From the NCBI GenBank assembly GCA_030063045.1, contig JAQSEB010000082.1, positions 2,480,001 through 2,544,000 on the forward strand: DNA of 64,000 nt, given 5' to 3'. The notes beneath the pieces are model-generated. The model did not search any database and was not told the origin of the DNA. It saw only the letters and a list, made by a program, of their open reading frames with translations. Each line of letters begins with the position of its first letter. Position 1 is the first letter of the stretch. Made by a program: the position numbers and the translations under genes. Below, piece by piece: positions 30,480 to 43,113 of this stretch. This DNA comes from Pratylenchus scribneri (Eukaryota; Nematoda; Chromadorea; Rhabditida; Pratylenchidae).

Positions 30480-33400
30480 TCAATATTTCTCTTTCCCTGT
30501 TTTTCCTTCACTTCCACAACTCGATCCTCCAATGCTTGTCCGGCCCAAATGCTCGGCCAAAATTTCAACTGGAGGCAAAGTCGATCGTCTTTGTACTGTG
30601 CCCATTTGCTTTGGCCTTGGCTTGAATTGACGTCTAATTGGTTCGGAATGGGCGGTCGAACTTGTGCAAATTCTTTCACCAGTTTGTCCCTCATCAATTT
30701 CCTCATTTTCATCTTCCTTTTCCTTCTCTTGTTGGTTTTTAATGCTTTGTTGCTGTTCTTGGCGAAGGGCATTCACAAAGGAATTCTCGGCCCGAATTGC
30801 ATTTGCCAACATCGACACTTTTCGACTTTGTTTACTTGAAGTGGGCAAATTGACGAAAAATGGATATTTGTTGGTGAAATTCAGCTGAAATTTATTAAAT
30901 ATTAATAAAATATAATCAATTTTGGACCTGTGATCGATTGCAAATGTACGTTTCGCCAGGTTGTCCCAATTTTGCGGATCCCTCCTTTCGATTGTGCATA
31001 AACAATGCCATCGGTTCACCCTCCTCATCTACGCTGAGAGCAAAAAGTCGTTGGACGCCGCTATTTTTCTCCAACGATGCTGCCGTTTCCGAAGCCGCTC
31101 TCGTAAATGCATTCTTCAGAAAATAGGGAAATTATTTGTATTTATTCAAAATTAACTCAATCATATTAATTAAATGAAAAATAAAATAAAAAATTAATTT
31201 GGATTTCGAGAACCCATTACTCAAAAATGGCCATGGGCATATTTTGTTCATTTTTATACAATTTATTTTTTACTTGTGGTGGACTTGGGGCCGTCAATTC
31301 TTTCTCCGCCGGTGATGCTGGCATTCTACGCTGTGGCAAATTGCCAATCAAAATTGGCACATTAATTTCCATCACTTCGACCCCTCAAATTTGAAAATTG
31401 TTATTATTTAAACCAAATTTCCCACTCACCTCCAGTTTTGACCCGAACACTGAGCTGATAAAGCACTTTGAGGAAGCGATTCCCTCGATTTTGTGTCGTT
31501 GGATTTGAAGAATGCCGCCGATATCTTCGTGCCATGTCAACGGCCACATGTGAGCCCAAATGATTTTCCACTGAACCGGTGCCAATATGGATGAAGTCCA
31601 TCGTCGATTCGGACCCATCCAGACCATAGGTGCTTTAAAAAGGGAATTGGAATTAAAGTAAATTTCATGTATCCAAGTTTAAATTTTTTGACAATAAATT
31701 ATCCTAAAATAATAATAAATAAATCATATAATTAATATTTATTGCTTTAAAATTTTCTAATAATTAATAAATTATTCTTTCACTCTCTCACCTTGGTGGC
31801 AATGGCGGAATGGCAAAATTTCGTTCAATTTTGAGCCTAAATGAATATAAAATTAATGGTCAAAAATATTTTTGCTATTACGCTGTCATTTGATCGACAA
31901 AAAGTGCCAAATTGTCTTCATGAATGTCAGTTACGTCCAACAAATTTAAATTCACACCTTTCAAGCTGCCATGGACCACAACAACTTGTTGAAGTACGGC
32001 GGCCACTTTGTCCACTCGACGATCCGTTCGATTGTCCAATCTACCTGAAATTGGCACATTAAATAAGTCAAATTGTTCCCTTAAAAATCATAAATGACTC
32101 TATTAGTCCTCCTAATTAAGGGCTAAAGTTGTTTGGGGCGAGAGCTGGAGCTGAGCTCTCACTCCGAGCGCCGGAGGCCTAACTAAGTCCCCAATGGGCC
32201 AATGAATGGGATAGGGATAAAAGCGGATGAACTTTTAAATTATTCTTTATTAATTGTGTGGAATATGTGATAAAATACATATGTGAAGAGTATATGCCTG
32301 AGAGGAAAAAGGGTGGGTTTAAAAAGCAGATTGAGGCAATATTTGATTAATAGGGCGAAAGGGTGATTATTTATAAGGCAGAAAGTGGGGGTACAGTAGG
32401 ACAAATAGGGAAGGTCCTTAGGCATAATTGCTAATTTGGCATTGACTGGCTCTTTTATCTTCTTATTTAAAAAAGCAACAAAAATCAAGAGAATTTTAAT
32501 CAATTCAATTCCGTTAAATTTTTCTTATTAATATTGTAAATTTACCCTCAATGATTATATTTTCGCCGCAAACAAAAGCGGATCGGTTCACGGAAAAATG
32601 CAAACGAATTTGGCCCCCAGTGCACGAAAATAAGCCGAATTTCTTGACCAGCTGATGACTTGCTGGTTGAAAATAATGATTATGGAATCGGGTCAAATCC
32701 AAGCATTCAACAACGGAGAATCCGCGCACAGCATTCACTCGTCGAATTTCATTATCTTTTAATATGGAAATATTTATTTTTATTTACTTAATTAATCTAC
32801 TTAAATTTCTGTAGGTCAATGAGACTCGAAGAACATATAAAACAGAGGCACTTTTGCTTTCCAAACTTGTGCATAATCCTTTTTCGGGGAGACGAAACTG
32901 AATTTTCCATTTTTTATTTTGTAATTTTTGCCAAACTTGCCTCAAATTTGACCAATTTTTCACCGCCCGGTTTAATTAATCGATCGCCAATTTTTGCTAA
33001 TCGATTGCCATGCCCTCCGGGTTCATTTCCAACATTTTCCTTTGTCGATCCAATCAATTCCATTTCCATATCAAAATAGGGTTGTTCTCGACCGGATTGA
33101 TTCTACAAAATATCAGCAGATTTTTTTTCTTAATTTCAATCAAGAAAAATTGAATTAAAAAATTAATTAAATTTTATTTAAAAAATTTAACAAATATTAT
33201 TAAAAAAATATGTTAAATTTTGGTAGATAATTAATTAAATAATATAAATAATTTAGGAACGGAGATCCTATCCAAAATGAATGGAAAATAAATTAATAAT
33301 CAAATAAATAAATTTTAAATTTTTCCTCGTTTACCCGATTTTTGCCCTTTAGCCTTGCCCCTCCGTGTGCTTTCATTCGAAGTTCCACAATTTCAAAGCA

Positions 33401-33586
33401 TTGACTCCTTTCCGCATCCGAATCCGGCTCCTCCTCGCCCTCACTGTTATGATAAATTGAAATTGTGCCAGCTTGTTGTTGTGAAACGCCCACAACCACA
33501 AATCCACAAATCACATCCCCTGGGGCGAAACAAACATCGCCTTCATCAAATTCTATGCTCAATTGCCGTAATTGTGGAGTGCCACT
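30480..33586 (-). CDS. Arrestin-domain-containing protein (alpha-arrestin type), 5' end unresolved
   Basis: Minus-strand exons in order: about 33335-33586, 32941-33102, 32801-32897, 32546-32755, 31882-32044, 31792-31836, 31430-31632, 31274-31383, 30928-31113, 30480-30884, about 610 aa. The arrestin N-domain is recognisable: LSIEFDEGDVCFAPGDVICG, then FRLPEKGLCTSLESKSASV and YVLRVSL. The arrestin C-domain follows: VECLDLTRFHNHYFQPA, GQIRLHFSVNRSAFVCGENI, and later VEVMEINVPILIGNLP. Such proteins are adaptors for receptor trafficking and ubiquitin ligases. The last ~200 residues are an extra, Gln/Glu-rich tail with no PPxY seen. No ATG is in frame before the first domain: the frame is open upstream only to 33619, so a short first exon or a TTG start is needed. 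Intron 2 (32898-32940) starts GCAAGT. Family A copy 5 sits in intron 4. Confidence 0.82.
32102..32427 (+). repeat. Family A intronic repeat, copy 5
   Basis: Starts ATTAGTCCTCCTAATTAAGG and ends GGTACAGTAGGACAAATAG then GGTCCTTAGGCA, with all family A blocks in order. It lies in intron 4 of the arrestin-domain gene, antisense to it. Confidence 0.8.
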
Positions 33587-34144
33587 CTTTGATGGGATTT
33601 TTGGATTTTTATGGAAATATTAACAGACATACCATTGAATATTAAGCAAATTTATATTTAGGAGGGTTTTTCTTGAAATTTGATATTGAATGTTTGAATT
33701 TAAAGAAAATATATTCCATTCAGTGCAAAATAATTATGTCCACGCTATTCTCCCATTCTTTACATTTTTTCAACAATTTATTTCTCCATTTTGCATCATT
33801 TTTGGGTGCCAAAAATTTCCTTCCCAATTGTTTGCTTCCGTTCGAGCCAAAATTCTATTGGCACATTTAAAGAAAAAAGGAAATATTCCTCATGGCATGT
33901 GCCAAATTACCCCTAAAATATGAAATAGAAAAATAGTATTTTTATAGCGCAAATTTCATTTAAATTGTATTAAATATTGGTAAAATTTTAATTAAAAAAG
34001 GACAAATATATTTTATTAATATTAATATGATATAAAAAATAAATTAAAAACAATAATTTAAATTAAAATTAGTTATTATGATTATGAATGATGGCATTTG
34101 GCGATAAATTAATCGAACTTGGTATAAAAGAACTGTTCAACGCG
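33587..34144. other. Intergenic region, possible missing first exon
   Basis: Lies between the arrestin-domain gene start and the 3' end of the first SRSX-like gene, both minus strand. The true ATG exon of the arrestin-domain gene is probably here, but I could not choose one. The stretch 33750-33900 has no arrestin-like sequence. Confidence 0.35.
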
Positions 34145-36049
34145 TTACTGTTTGTTTTCAACGCCAATTTTGCCTAAAATGGAATATAAAAATTAATTTA
34201 ATTTCCATCGATTTTCAAACTTGCCACGCCAACAGTTGAAATTTTTGTGATGCTTGTGCCACCAAGTTTTTCCCAAATTCGGCCCAAAAAGGGGAATTGT
34301 TGGCAGAATGCCCTTCTATATTCCTCACTGCGATAAATAAAATACATTCCAAAAAAAGGTAATCAAAATCAATTCAACCTTGTGGTGAATAAAACAATTG
34401 GATCGGCGGCTGCGGCCAAACAAACAAAACAATTCACTGAGGCGGCCATAAGCCATTTTTGGATTGAATCCATTTCTCCAGAGGAATAGATGAATCCAAA
34501 TGCCACCTCACTAATGAACCATCCGCCCACTTGGATTGCCAGAATTATGGCCAATGATTTGAAAATTGGCTGCCGACTGTTGATTGCTAAATTCGTGGAA
34601 AGAAATGGATTAGAAATGAATAATTGAATGAATAATTTTAAAAGTTGAATTGAAATATTTTCAAAAATTATAGACGAAAAGTCAATGATGATTTTGTCTA
34701 ATTTTTAATGTAATTTTAATCCATTAAAACTTAGTAATATTATAATAATATTATTAAAAATGTTTAATAAAAAATTTTGGTACTATCGGTTATCCAGGAC
34801 TAGATGGTTTTCAAATGAAAGGTCACCCTTAAAGGTGATTAGTGGTAACCTATCCCTAGATGACCCTAACCCTATACCGGATGACCCATAGGGGTTAGCC
34901 GTTACCTTGATAAGCGATAAGTAAAAAAATTTTGCCATTGGTAATAATTGATATGGAAAAATTTTTAAAAATATATAAAAAATAATTCTTACTTTCTGGG
35001 CTCATACTCTTTCGAATGTCCCATTTCAATTTGGCCCAAACAGTCAAATAGCAAATGACGGAGAGAAAATTGAAAAGAAGCGAAAGAATGGCCACAAGCA
35101 CAGTGCTTTGGCCCAACAATTCCCCAAGAGTACAAATTGTGGCCATATCCGGCATTTGTAGGGCATTTTGGAAGACAATCCAAACAATGAACAGTGGAAA
35201 TAGGGAGGAAATGGCAATCAAAATGAACAGGCACATTTTCTCATTTCGATGCAAATACCAAAGTGGGAAGAAAACACTGAGCAAACGATCCACCCCAATG
35301 ATGCCCATCAGACTGATTACACTGAAAATGCCATAGACGGGAATGGCCTGGATGAAGAAACAGTCAATGAGGCGAACAGATTGGATTTGGGGGAGGAGAA
35401 CAATGAGAAATGGGACGAAAATGAAGAATTGGAGGAGAATTGTGCAAACGGAGCAAAAGCCAATTAGAAGAGAGCACGTGGTGTGGAGGCGGCTGGAAAT
35501 TATAATTTAAAAGTAGGTTTGTCCAAAGTGGGTTTTAAAATGGAATTTTCGTAAAATGTGATTTTCAGCTTTTACAAAAAAGTACTTGTGTAGTTTACAT
35601 ATTTGGAAAGTGAAAGATCCACCACTATGGGTCATTCATCAGCAGGATTAGGATGAGAATCATTCAGGGATAGGTTACGGATATGATGGGGTAAAAATCA
35701 TCTTGTATCCATCCCTTAACCCTAACACCCGAAGAGGGATATAAACTACACAAAACACATACAAAAATGTTGGTTTTTGGTATTTGGTTTCTCCTATTTT
35801 CGGTTATTATGGGAAAAATTCCCAATTTCGGTTTTTAATTTCATCGATCTTCTGAAACTGAAACTGACTTTTGCAACCTTAATTTTAAATATTTTTTTTT
35901 TCATCTCACCGATTGCGTACGGTGATCAAAATGAGACCAATACTCATGAGAATGCTGATGGCATCTATTGTTGAATTTAGTACATAAATTGCCAATAATT
36001 CTTTGGATGCCTTCGCCACAGATGGTGGAAGGGAGGAATGGGAGGACAT
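34145..36049 (-). CDS. SRSX-like serpentine receptor 1
   Basis: Minus-strand exons in order: 35910-36049, 34993-35492, 34379-34586, 34221-34327, 34145-34173, giving 327 aa. Seven TM segments are readable, from TM1 (YVLNSTIDAISILMSIGLIL) to TM7 (FVCLAAAADPIVLF). After TM1 comes TVRNRRLHTTCSLLIGF, and TM3 ends MGIIGVDRLLSVFFPLWYL, the DRL..V..P.WY pattern of nematode SRSX-type receptors, which resemble rhodopsin-class GPCRs. TTTTCTTTTAG abuts the ATG directly, a likely spliced-leader acceptor. The final 29-nt exon is optional: reading on without that splice gives a stop after SLKIDGN. It is probably chemosensory, with unknown ligand. It is a relative of the next gene, with the same strand and 2.2 kb between them. 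Confidence 0.8.
34787..34930. repeat. CCCTA/GGTTA-rich repeat in SRSX-like gene 1 intron
   Basis: Contains TACTATCGGTTATCCAGGAC, GGTAACCTATCCCTAGATGA, CCCTAACCCTATACC and GGGGTTAGCCGTTACC. Words are shared with the foldback at 1694-1912 and with family D (ATCCTGGACTAGAT). It lies in intron 2. Confidence 0.45.
35545..35765. repeat. Foldback element in SRSX-like gene 1 intron 1
   Basis: CTTGTGTAGTTTACATATTT on the left is mirrored by GGGATATAAACTACACAAAA on the right. Between them are CACTATGGGTCATTCATC, GGGATAGGTTACGG and CCCTTAACCCTAAC. It is non-coding. Confidence 0.5.
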
Positions 36050-38236
36050 CTAAAAGAAAATGACGGGAAAATGAGACGGAATTATAATAAAATTGCAATG
36101 AAAAAGCAAAGCAAACATTAATATTAAACAGGGGAAATTTGATAATTTAATTATATTTTCTGCCCATGAGGGAATGTATGAGAATTTAAATTAAATAAGG
36201 CAGGAATACCATTATTTTAGAATAATTTAATATATTTAACAAATTAAAAATAAAATGATCTCTTAATTTAGGACGGAGCATAAAAAAGTCAGCTTGTCAA
36301 TTTATCAAATGAAATTTCCAATTTTCCATCGTTTCTGGCAATTAAATTAAAAAAAGAAAATAATTTATTTAAAGTGAGTCAATAAAATTTTTGGATTTTT
36401 TCCTTTTTCCTATATTTTTGTTTTCTTTGTTCAAATTAAAATGTGACCAAATCCAAAATGCAAAAAAAGCAAAATATAAAAAAGAATGAATGGAAAAATA
36501 TTAAAAAGAATGAGGCGATCATAAGTTTGTTGGCATTTTTAACAAAATAAAAATACAAAAAATGTGCCAAAAATTTGGAGTAAAATTAAGAGGATTTTAC
36601 AAAACATAAAAATTTCAATTTGTGTTTTGCATTTTTGTGTTCGAAATTGTAAGGAAATACATCAAAAATGAATTATTTTAAATAAAATTGTTGGTTCGAA
36701 TGGAAAATGGCCAAGCAAAATGATAAAATAATAATTATTACATATTTAAAATAATTTATTTTTGTTCCCAAATTAAGAAATGAAATAAAAAAATAAATGT
36801 GAAGCTGAATTTGGAATTTATTTTTAAAAAAACAAAATATTGGCAACTGCTAATTAGCTATCTTATCTTCACACAAATGGATCTGGCGCGTCGGATCCAA
36901 TTACATTCCAAAAAAATTTAGTAGGACAAAAAATTAAATTGCATTCCAAAAATACAGGACATTTTTTGCACAGGATGAAAAAATTTAAAAAAATTTTATA
37001 CTTTTTAACTTTTCGATAGTGTCGACAATTGTCAAATAAAAAACGGACGATTACACCGACCATTCAAATTTATTTGAATCTTGAATGTCGGATCCATTGT
37101 TGGCGCTATACAAATAAAATTTTTTAAAAAAATTGATATAAAATTTTTAAATTGCTATTGTAGAAAATTCTCCTCTATTTTTGTTATAATTTTGGTAGGA
37201 TAAAATTTTTACAATAACCAACTAGGTGTGAAATGTAAATGTAGCTTTATATGATTTGAATTTGTATTGGCCTGAGAAATTATTCTTGATATTTTATTAT
37301 ATGAAGGAAAATGAGGAATAAAAAAAGGGTGGGGTTTTTTTGCCGAGAGATTGGGTTCTTTTGCCGAGAGATTAGTTTTTTGGGCATAACTTTTTTGTGC
37401 TTGATCCCAGACCCCCAAACCATTTAGCCATTTTATAGAGCTCATCGAGACGCGTTGATTGATATATAATTTGTCGAGAATTGGCCAAAATTCAAAGTAT
37501 TAAACCGTTTAAACCATATTTTGGTTTTTGGTTTATAACTCTTTTAATTTTGAACCAAACTTCAACAAACTATATATCAATCAACGCGTCTCGATGAGCT
37601 CTATAAAATGGCTAAATGGTTTGAGGGTCTGGGTCTGGGACCAAGCACAAAAAAGTTATGCCCAAAAAACTGATCTCTCGGCAAAAGAACCCAATCTCTC
37701 GGCAAAAGAACCCAAATCTCTCGGCAAAAACCTTTTTCTCATAAAAAAATTGAAATTAAAAATAAAATAAAAAGGGTTTGGCGAGTAAATGGAAATTGTG
37801 TAATTTTTAAATAATAATGAAACCACATGATGTATGAATTGTCATAGTCAAAAATTTTTATAAAAATCACACGAAACTAATCAAGACAATTTTGAATGGA
37901 TTTTAATTAAAAATGACAACCAGAAAATTATGAATTCACCAAATTTATATTTGTTAGCCATTCTTTCTTTAAATATGAATTTTACTATTAATTATCCAGC
38001 AATAAATTTTCCTTATCATTTATTTCAAATTGAAAAAATTATCTAAAAATTCTATTACTAATATGGAAATATTTATGGTTGCATGAATAATAGAAAAAAT
38101 TAAATTTGCAAGATAAAATTTAAAAAAAAGTACATTTTTAAATAAATGAGACTAAAATTAAAACAAAAAAAATTATATTAATTAATTTATATTCGAATAA
38201 TTAAAAATTTTCCAATTCTTTTCAATATTTCATCGG
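36050..38236. other. Intergenic region between the two SRSX-like genes
   Basis: Two kilobases of A/T-rich DNA. The only organised feature is the long palindrome at 37330-37735. Near 36885-37100 the word GTCGGATCCA(A/T) occurs twice about 200 bp apart. No gene was seen. Confidence 0.5.
37330..37735. repeat. Long palindrome (foldback) of about 400 bp
   Basis: The left arm carries TTTGCCGAGAGATTGGG units, TTTTGGGCATAACTTTTTTG, CCATTTAGCCATTTTATAGA and GCTCATCGAGACGCGTTGAT. The right arm carries the reverse complement of each in opposite order. The centre (about 37475-37560) contains ACCGTTTAAACCAT and words shared with family B. The 16- to 20-bp GCCGAGAGA unit is present twice on the left and three times on the right. 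Confidence 0.8.
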
Positions 38237-40388
38237 TCATCGCCGATTTGTTCCACTTCCAATTACTGGATTCAAGGAAAGGATAGATGGACTTGAACGA
38301 ACTTTTTGAATTGAATTTCGAGGGGGAGAAACGGAAATATTGTTACCTCCTGCTTTAAATAAAATAAAATTTATTTTATTATTTAATTAATATTATTATA
38401 CCAGCAATTGGCTGAATGGATTGTGCCGGTGTGCTGCTGGGAAAGATTGTGGCGGAAGATTTGCAAAAGCAGCAGAACATTTGACCAACAAATGCACGGC
38501 GATAATCCGAACTACGAAAAAAAAACAAATTAGGAAAGGTCGAACAAATACTGCTATTTTATTATTCAAAATTTAAAATGATTATTTTAAAATGATCAGA
38601 AAATATCATTTATTTTTTAATATGAATTCTATGAAAAATAATTTTCATTTATTAATTCAATAAATTTCGAGTAAAAAAGAAATTTTTTATTTTTTGAAAG
38701 TTGATTTTTTTTATCATTTTTAAATAATAAAATTTTTTATAAAAACAATTGATATAGAATTCTTTCTCCACTAAAATTACCCTATGTTACCCCCAAAATT
38801 GGTCATAACTCATAAGTTTAAATCCTAAAACAATGTTTTTTCATTGTTTTTGCAATCAAATATGAATAATAAATTAAGAATCTCAATTTTTTTTTCAAAT
38901 TTGGACACATATAATAATATACAATACACAAGTACCAAAACAAATTCAAAATTTTACCTGAATGCATAAAGAACCAATGGTGAGAGGGTCATCGATAAAT
39001 ATGGGGCAATTGTGGAAATGTTGATCAAATACCTTAAAGGCGAAAAATTGACATTACCATTTTGTCCCCAAAAATGGTACCAACCAAGTGTCCAATGCGT
39101 GAATGTTGGCGGCACCAACAATTAGGCGCATTGAATAATTTGTGATCCAACCACAAATTTCCAATAATAAAATGAGCGAAAGCGACTTGAAAATGTTGAC
39201 TTGTTTCTTTCCCATATTTTTCTTGGTTTTTATGCGAATCCAGACCAAAATATAGCAACAAATCTGCATTGAAATATTCGAAATAAATTGAAATGGAATT
39301 GGTTATTTTGGTTATAAAAATTATTGTTTAAATAATATTTTTGCTAAAATTTTTGAAAATATTAAATATGTAATATTCCCCTTTTAATGGTTTAAAAATT
39401 AAACTATATTATATTTAATTTTTACGAATATTAATAAAATAAAGCTGATATCAAATAGCGAAAAAATTATAATTGTTTCATTCCTTTGTTAACCCATATA
39501 TTTTGAATTATTCTACATTTTTATTCAAAATTTTCCATAAAAATAAATTTCCATACCGATGCCATGTTGACAGTGAGTAGCATAATAACGACCCAAGTTG
39601 CTTCCTTTTGGGCTGGATCAATTACGGTGCACATTACTGGGCTAAAAATTGAATTATACACGAGAAAAAGTTATAAGATATTACATGTTAGGATTTTCTA
39701 ATGAAATTTTTAAGCCAACGGTCGGAACAATTGAGGCATAAATGCAGCAAATGACGATAATCACAATCAAATATGGCTTTTTATCATTCACCATATACCT
39801 ATAGAATAAGGAAAAATAGTTTAATTTTATGAAATGGCATTCAAAACCAAATTGGAAAGAGAACACTCAAAAGTCGATCGACCCCAATTGAAAATGCAAT
39901 TCCATTGGTGAAAATTGTGCAGAACAAAGGAAGTGCCTAAAAATATTTTATTTGAATAATTTGTTAATTTTGACGGACTTGAATAATTCCACAATAGCCG
40001 AGAGGGATGAAATTTGTGCCCGTCAAAACAACAAAAAATGTGACAAATGAACTGCTTTGTTGAATACAAATTGAAAGGGCATTCAACGCAATTTGAAGAT
40101 TACACGCGCCACGAAGACTTCTATTTAAATTAAATTAAATAAATTAATTAAAATTATTTTTTTTTGCACTTTGTTTTCCAAGTAACATAGACAAGATCGG
40201 CATTGAGGATGATTCCAATTAGGCAAACCATTGCCTTGCAGGACATCAATGCAACTAAAGGGGGATGGATGCCGGCATCCTTGAATGCCAAATAAACCTG
40301 CCAAATTATATTTTATAATTATTCTGATTAAAATTGGATTCAAAAAACAAACTGGATTTTGGGTAGTTGTGACTGATGAAATATTCAT
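38237..40388 (-). CDS. SRSX-like serpentine receptor 2
   Basis: Minus-strand exons in order: 40353-40388, 40170-40297, 39979-40120, 39848-39936, 39685-39798, 39557-39641, 39085-39263, 38958-39032, 38402-38511, 38237-38352, giving 357 aa. Seven TM segments follow the SRSX plan. TM1 (KAMVCLIGIILNADLVYV) is followed by KSLRGACNLQIALNA. TM3 ends AFSIGVDRLLSVLFPIWY, and TM7 is STIAPYLSMTLSPLVLYAF followed by SDYRRAFVGQMFCC. The cytosolic tail is Ser/Pro-rich (SPPRNSIQKVRSSPSILS) and could be phosphorylated and bind arrestins. The receptor shares the GVDRLLSV.FP.WY motif with the neighbouring gene but has ten exons against five. The ligand is unknown. Confidence 0.83.
38745..38935. repeat. Family D repeat, copy 2
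   Basis: ACTAAAATTACCCTATGTTA, then CCCCCAAAATTGGTCATAAC, TTTTTGCAATCAAATATGAA and AGAATCTCAATTTT. It lies in intron 8 of SRSX-like gene 2. Confidence 0.6.
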
Positions 40389-43113
40389 TATAATTTTAGA
40401 TAGATTTTAGCTGAATTAATCAAAATTGGGCAATAAAATAATTAATAAAAATAAGATATTAAAAAATAAATTAAAATTTGGTGCTTAAATTTTTTTGAAT
40501 TATAAATGTGAATATTTAAAAGATTTCATTTAATTTATAATTGAGATTTGTAAATGAGACAATTTTATTTTTTCAGACTATTTGAAAAATGATACAATTT
40601 TTAGAGAAGTAAAAGTTTTTTTTTCTGAGAATTAAAATTTTCTCAAAATAATTTTCGGAATAAAATTTGTATTTTTAATGGCCACTGATTTCACTCAAAT
40701 GATATTATCATTTTCATTTTTTTTCCAAATTTATAGCCATCCAATTTTGCACTGCAACTTTTGCATTAAATTTAAAAATTTGTATCCGGAAAATTTTGTT
40801 TATTCTGGCTAAGCATTAAGAATTATTTTTTCATATTATCTAATTGAAATTGTTTCCGTTTATGTGAATTGTGAATTCAATTAAATTTATACCAAAATTT
40901 TCTTTGTTCTCTGCTAAATTATTCATAAATAAAGTTTGAATTTCTGAATTGAAAATATTCATTTATTCGGATTGCAAATTCAATAGAGGCCAAATTTTCA
41001 TGAAAATTTAAAAATTGTACCGAATTTGTTGGAAAATGGAAACTATTTTTTTCCCAATAAATTTTTGTATTTGATATGATTTCCTTTTGAATTCAGTTTA
41101 TGGCCAAAATTACGTAAAATAAATTTAGAAACGACTAAATTTTTGCTAAAATCCCAAAAAAATGTGGGAAAAATGGGATATTTTAGTATGAATTTGAACA
41201 ATGTGATGTTATGTCTAAAATTGGCCATAAAATTAATCTTTTATCTAATACTATTTTTGCTTTTTGTGGTCCTCTTGGGAATTGATGAAATTGGAAGACA
41301 AAAAATGTTTTATTTGGAATAAATAAATGTCAATCCAAATTCTCAATTTTTTTATTTGATAATTGTAACTTTGGATTTGTTTTTTTTCCAAAATAAAACA
41401 TAAACATCACCTAGAATGGATGGGAATATAGAATTGATGGTTCTTAAATTAAATATAATGCTTTAATAAATTCATAATTATAAAAATAGAATATAATGAA
41501 CTGTTTATCAAGCACCAAGCAGTAATCAGTAATTACTGCGATTAATTTTAGTACCTGGATTTTCACAATTTCACATTAATTTTTGTATTTTTTAATTTCG
41601 ATACAAAAATAAGGCAATTTTATAGACCGTTAAATTGGAAAGATTGGATTAATTTTTTAATAAATGATTGTGAATTTATATTCTCGCAATCAAAATTGCA
41701 ATAATTCTTTCAATTCAAACTATGAAATCACAAAATGCATTTCTATTGTTAACAAAAAATTACTTAATTTTTGACCTAAATTCTGTTTTATTGTTTAACA
41801 AAATGCATGAGAAGTATAGCCAAAAATGTAGAAAGAAAGAAAAAAATTGTAATTAAAAAAAAGAATTTTGGAAAAATGAAAATGTGAACAACAAAATGGA
41901 ATTCATTCTGTTTTAAGAATTATTGAAATAATTTTGCTTTCTATTCTGTCAATCTTGAGGACACATCTAATATAATTTACTAAACCATTTAGTACTATAT
42001 ATTATTTATAAATATTAGTTTGTTTGAAAATTGAATCAACATCAGCAGCACAGAATATAATATTCACAGAATAAAGGGTGCAAAAATATGAATAAATTTG
42101 ATGAAATTATTCCAATTTTAGTAGGCCACACCTAAATAAGGAAAAGAAAATATTCGCAGAAAATTAGGTACTTGTCGGATATTTACCACAAGTTTTGGAA
42201 AAAAAATATTGAGATTCCTATTTTGTTATTCATATTTGATTTGATTATATAAGATGAAAAAAAAAACACTATTTTAGGAATAGAATTTTATGACCAATTT
42301 TTGAGGTAAAATGTAGTCATTTTGGGTGTGAAAAAATCTTGTGATAGATAACCGACATCCTAATTCCTAATCCAATATATACAAATAATTTATTTTATTA
42401 TTATTATATTATATGTCTCGAAAATAATGTGATGATTGATGAACATCAAACAAAAATCGGAAAACATTTCTATTTTTATACTCGAATAGGCCTTTATAAT
42501 TTAATTTTATATTAAGATGACTTCTTAATTAAATTGCATCTCAAGAACAATTAATTATACCCAAAATTTATAGTGATATTTTGTGATTTATTTCTTCGAA
42601 AAGTCATAACTCATAAAGAATCGAGGCTTCAAAAATGGTATTAATTAAAATTGCATGGAAAAAACTGTCGTATTTGTTGAGTAAGAGAAAAGGACAATAA
42701 AAAAAATGCATATTTGATTAGATTCTTTCAGAATCATAATTGAATATAATATTTATTTCCATAACAATTTCCAATCATTTTTTTTATTAGATAAATTGAC
42801 CTTCCAGTACAAAAATGGATGAAATATTTGATGAAAATACATATATTTAAAAATAATATTAAGTAACCAACGGCAACCTAAAATCTTCTTCACATTTTAT
42901 TCCCAATTATTATTACCCATTTTAATGGCACAAATTTTCCATCCATTGGAATACAAGAGGAAAGGGGTACCGGAAAATAATGGGCAGATATGGAAGGCTA
43001 ATGAGTGGGGACAAAAAAGAGGAAAATTGAATGGAATTGCGCATTGAGTGCCAATATATTGGGAGGATAAAATTGTTTTTGTTAAACTAAACAAATTTTT
43101 GAAATTTTAGTCA
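40389..43113. other. Long A/T-rich intergenic region
   Basis: This 2.7-kb spacer lies between the divergent SRSX-like gene 2 and the CNG channel gene. It contains an inverted family D copy (about 42165-42365). Open frames (41043-41228, 42897-43094 minus) have no motif, and I see no gene. Promoters of both genes should lie here. Confidence 0.5.
42165..42365 (-). repeat. Family D repeat, copy 3 (inverted)
   Basis: Reverse-complement order of the family D blocks: AATATTGAGATTCCTATTTT, TTATTCATATTTGATT, GACCAATTTTTGAGG and a diverged AAATGTAGTCATTTTGG. Confidence 0.5.

Noticed and set aside
37209..37770. Two frames sharing MSSIKWLNGL..VWDQAQKSYAQK on opposite strands
   Set aside because: They are mirror images from the two arms of one palindrome.
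34145..40388. The two SRSX-like genes as an operon
   Set aside because: They are 2.2 kb apart with a large palindrome between them, far beyond nematode operon spacing of roughly 100-400 bp.
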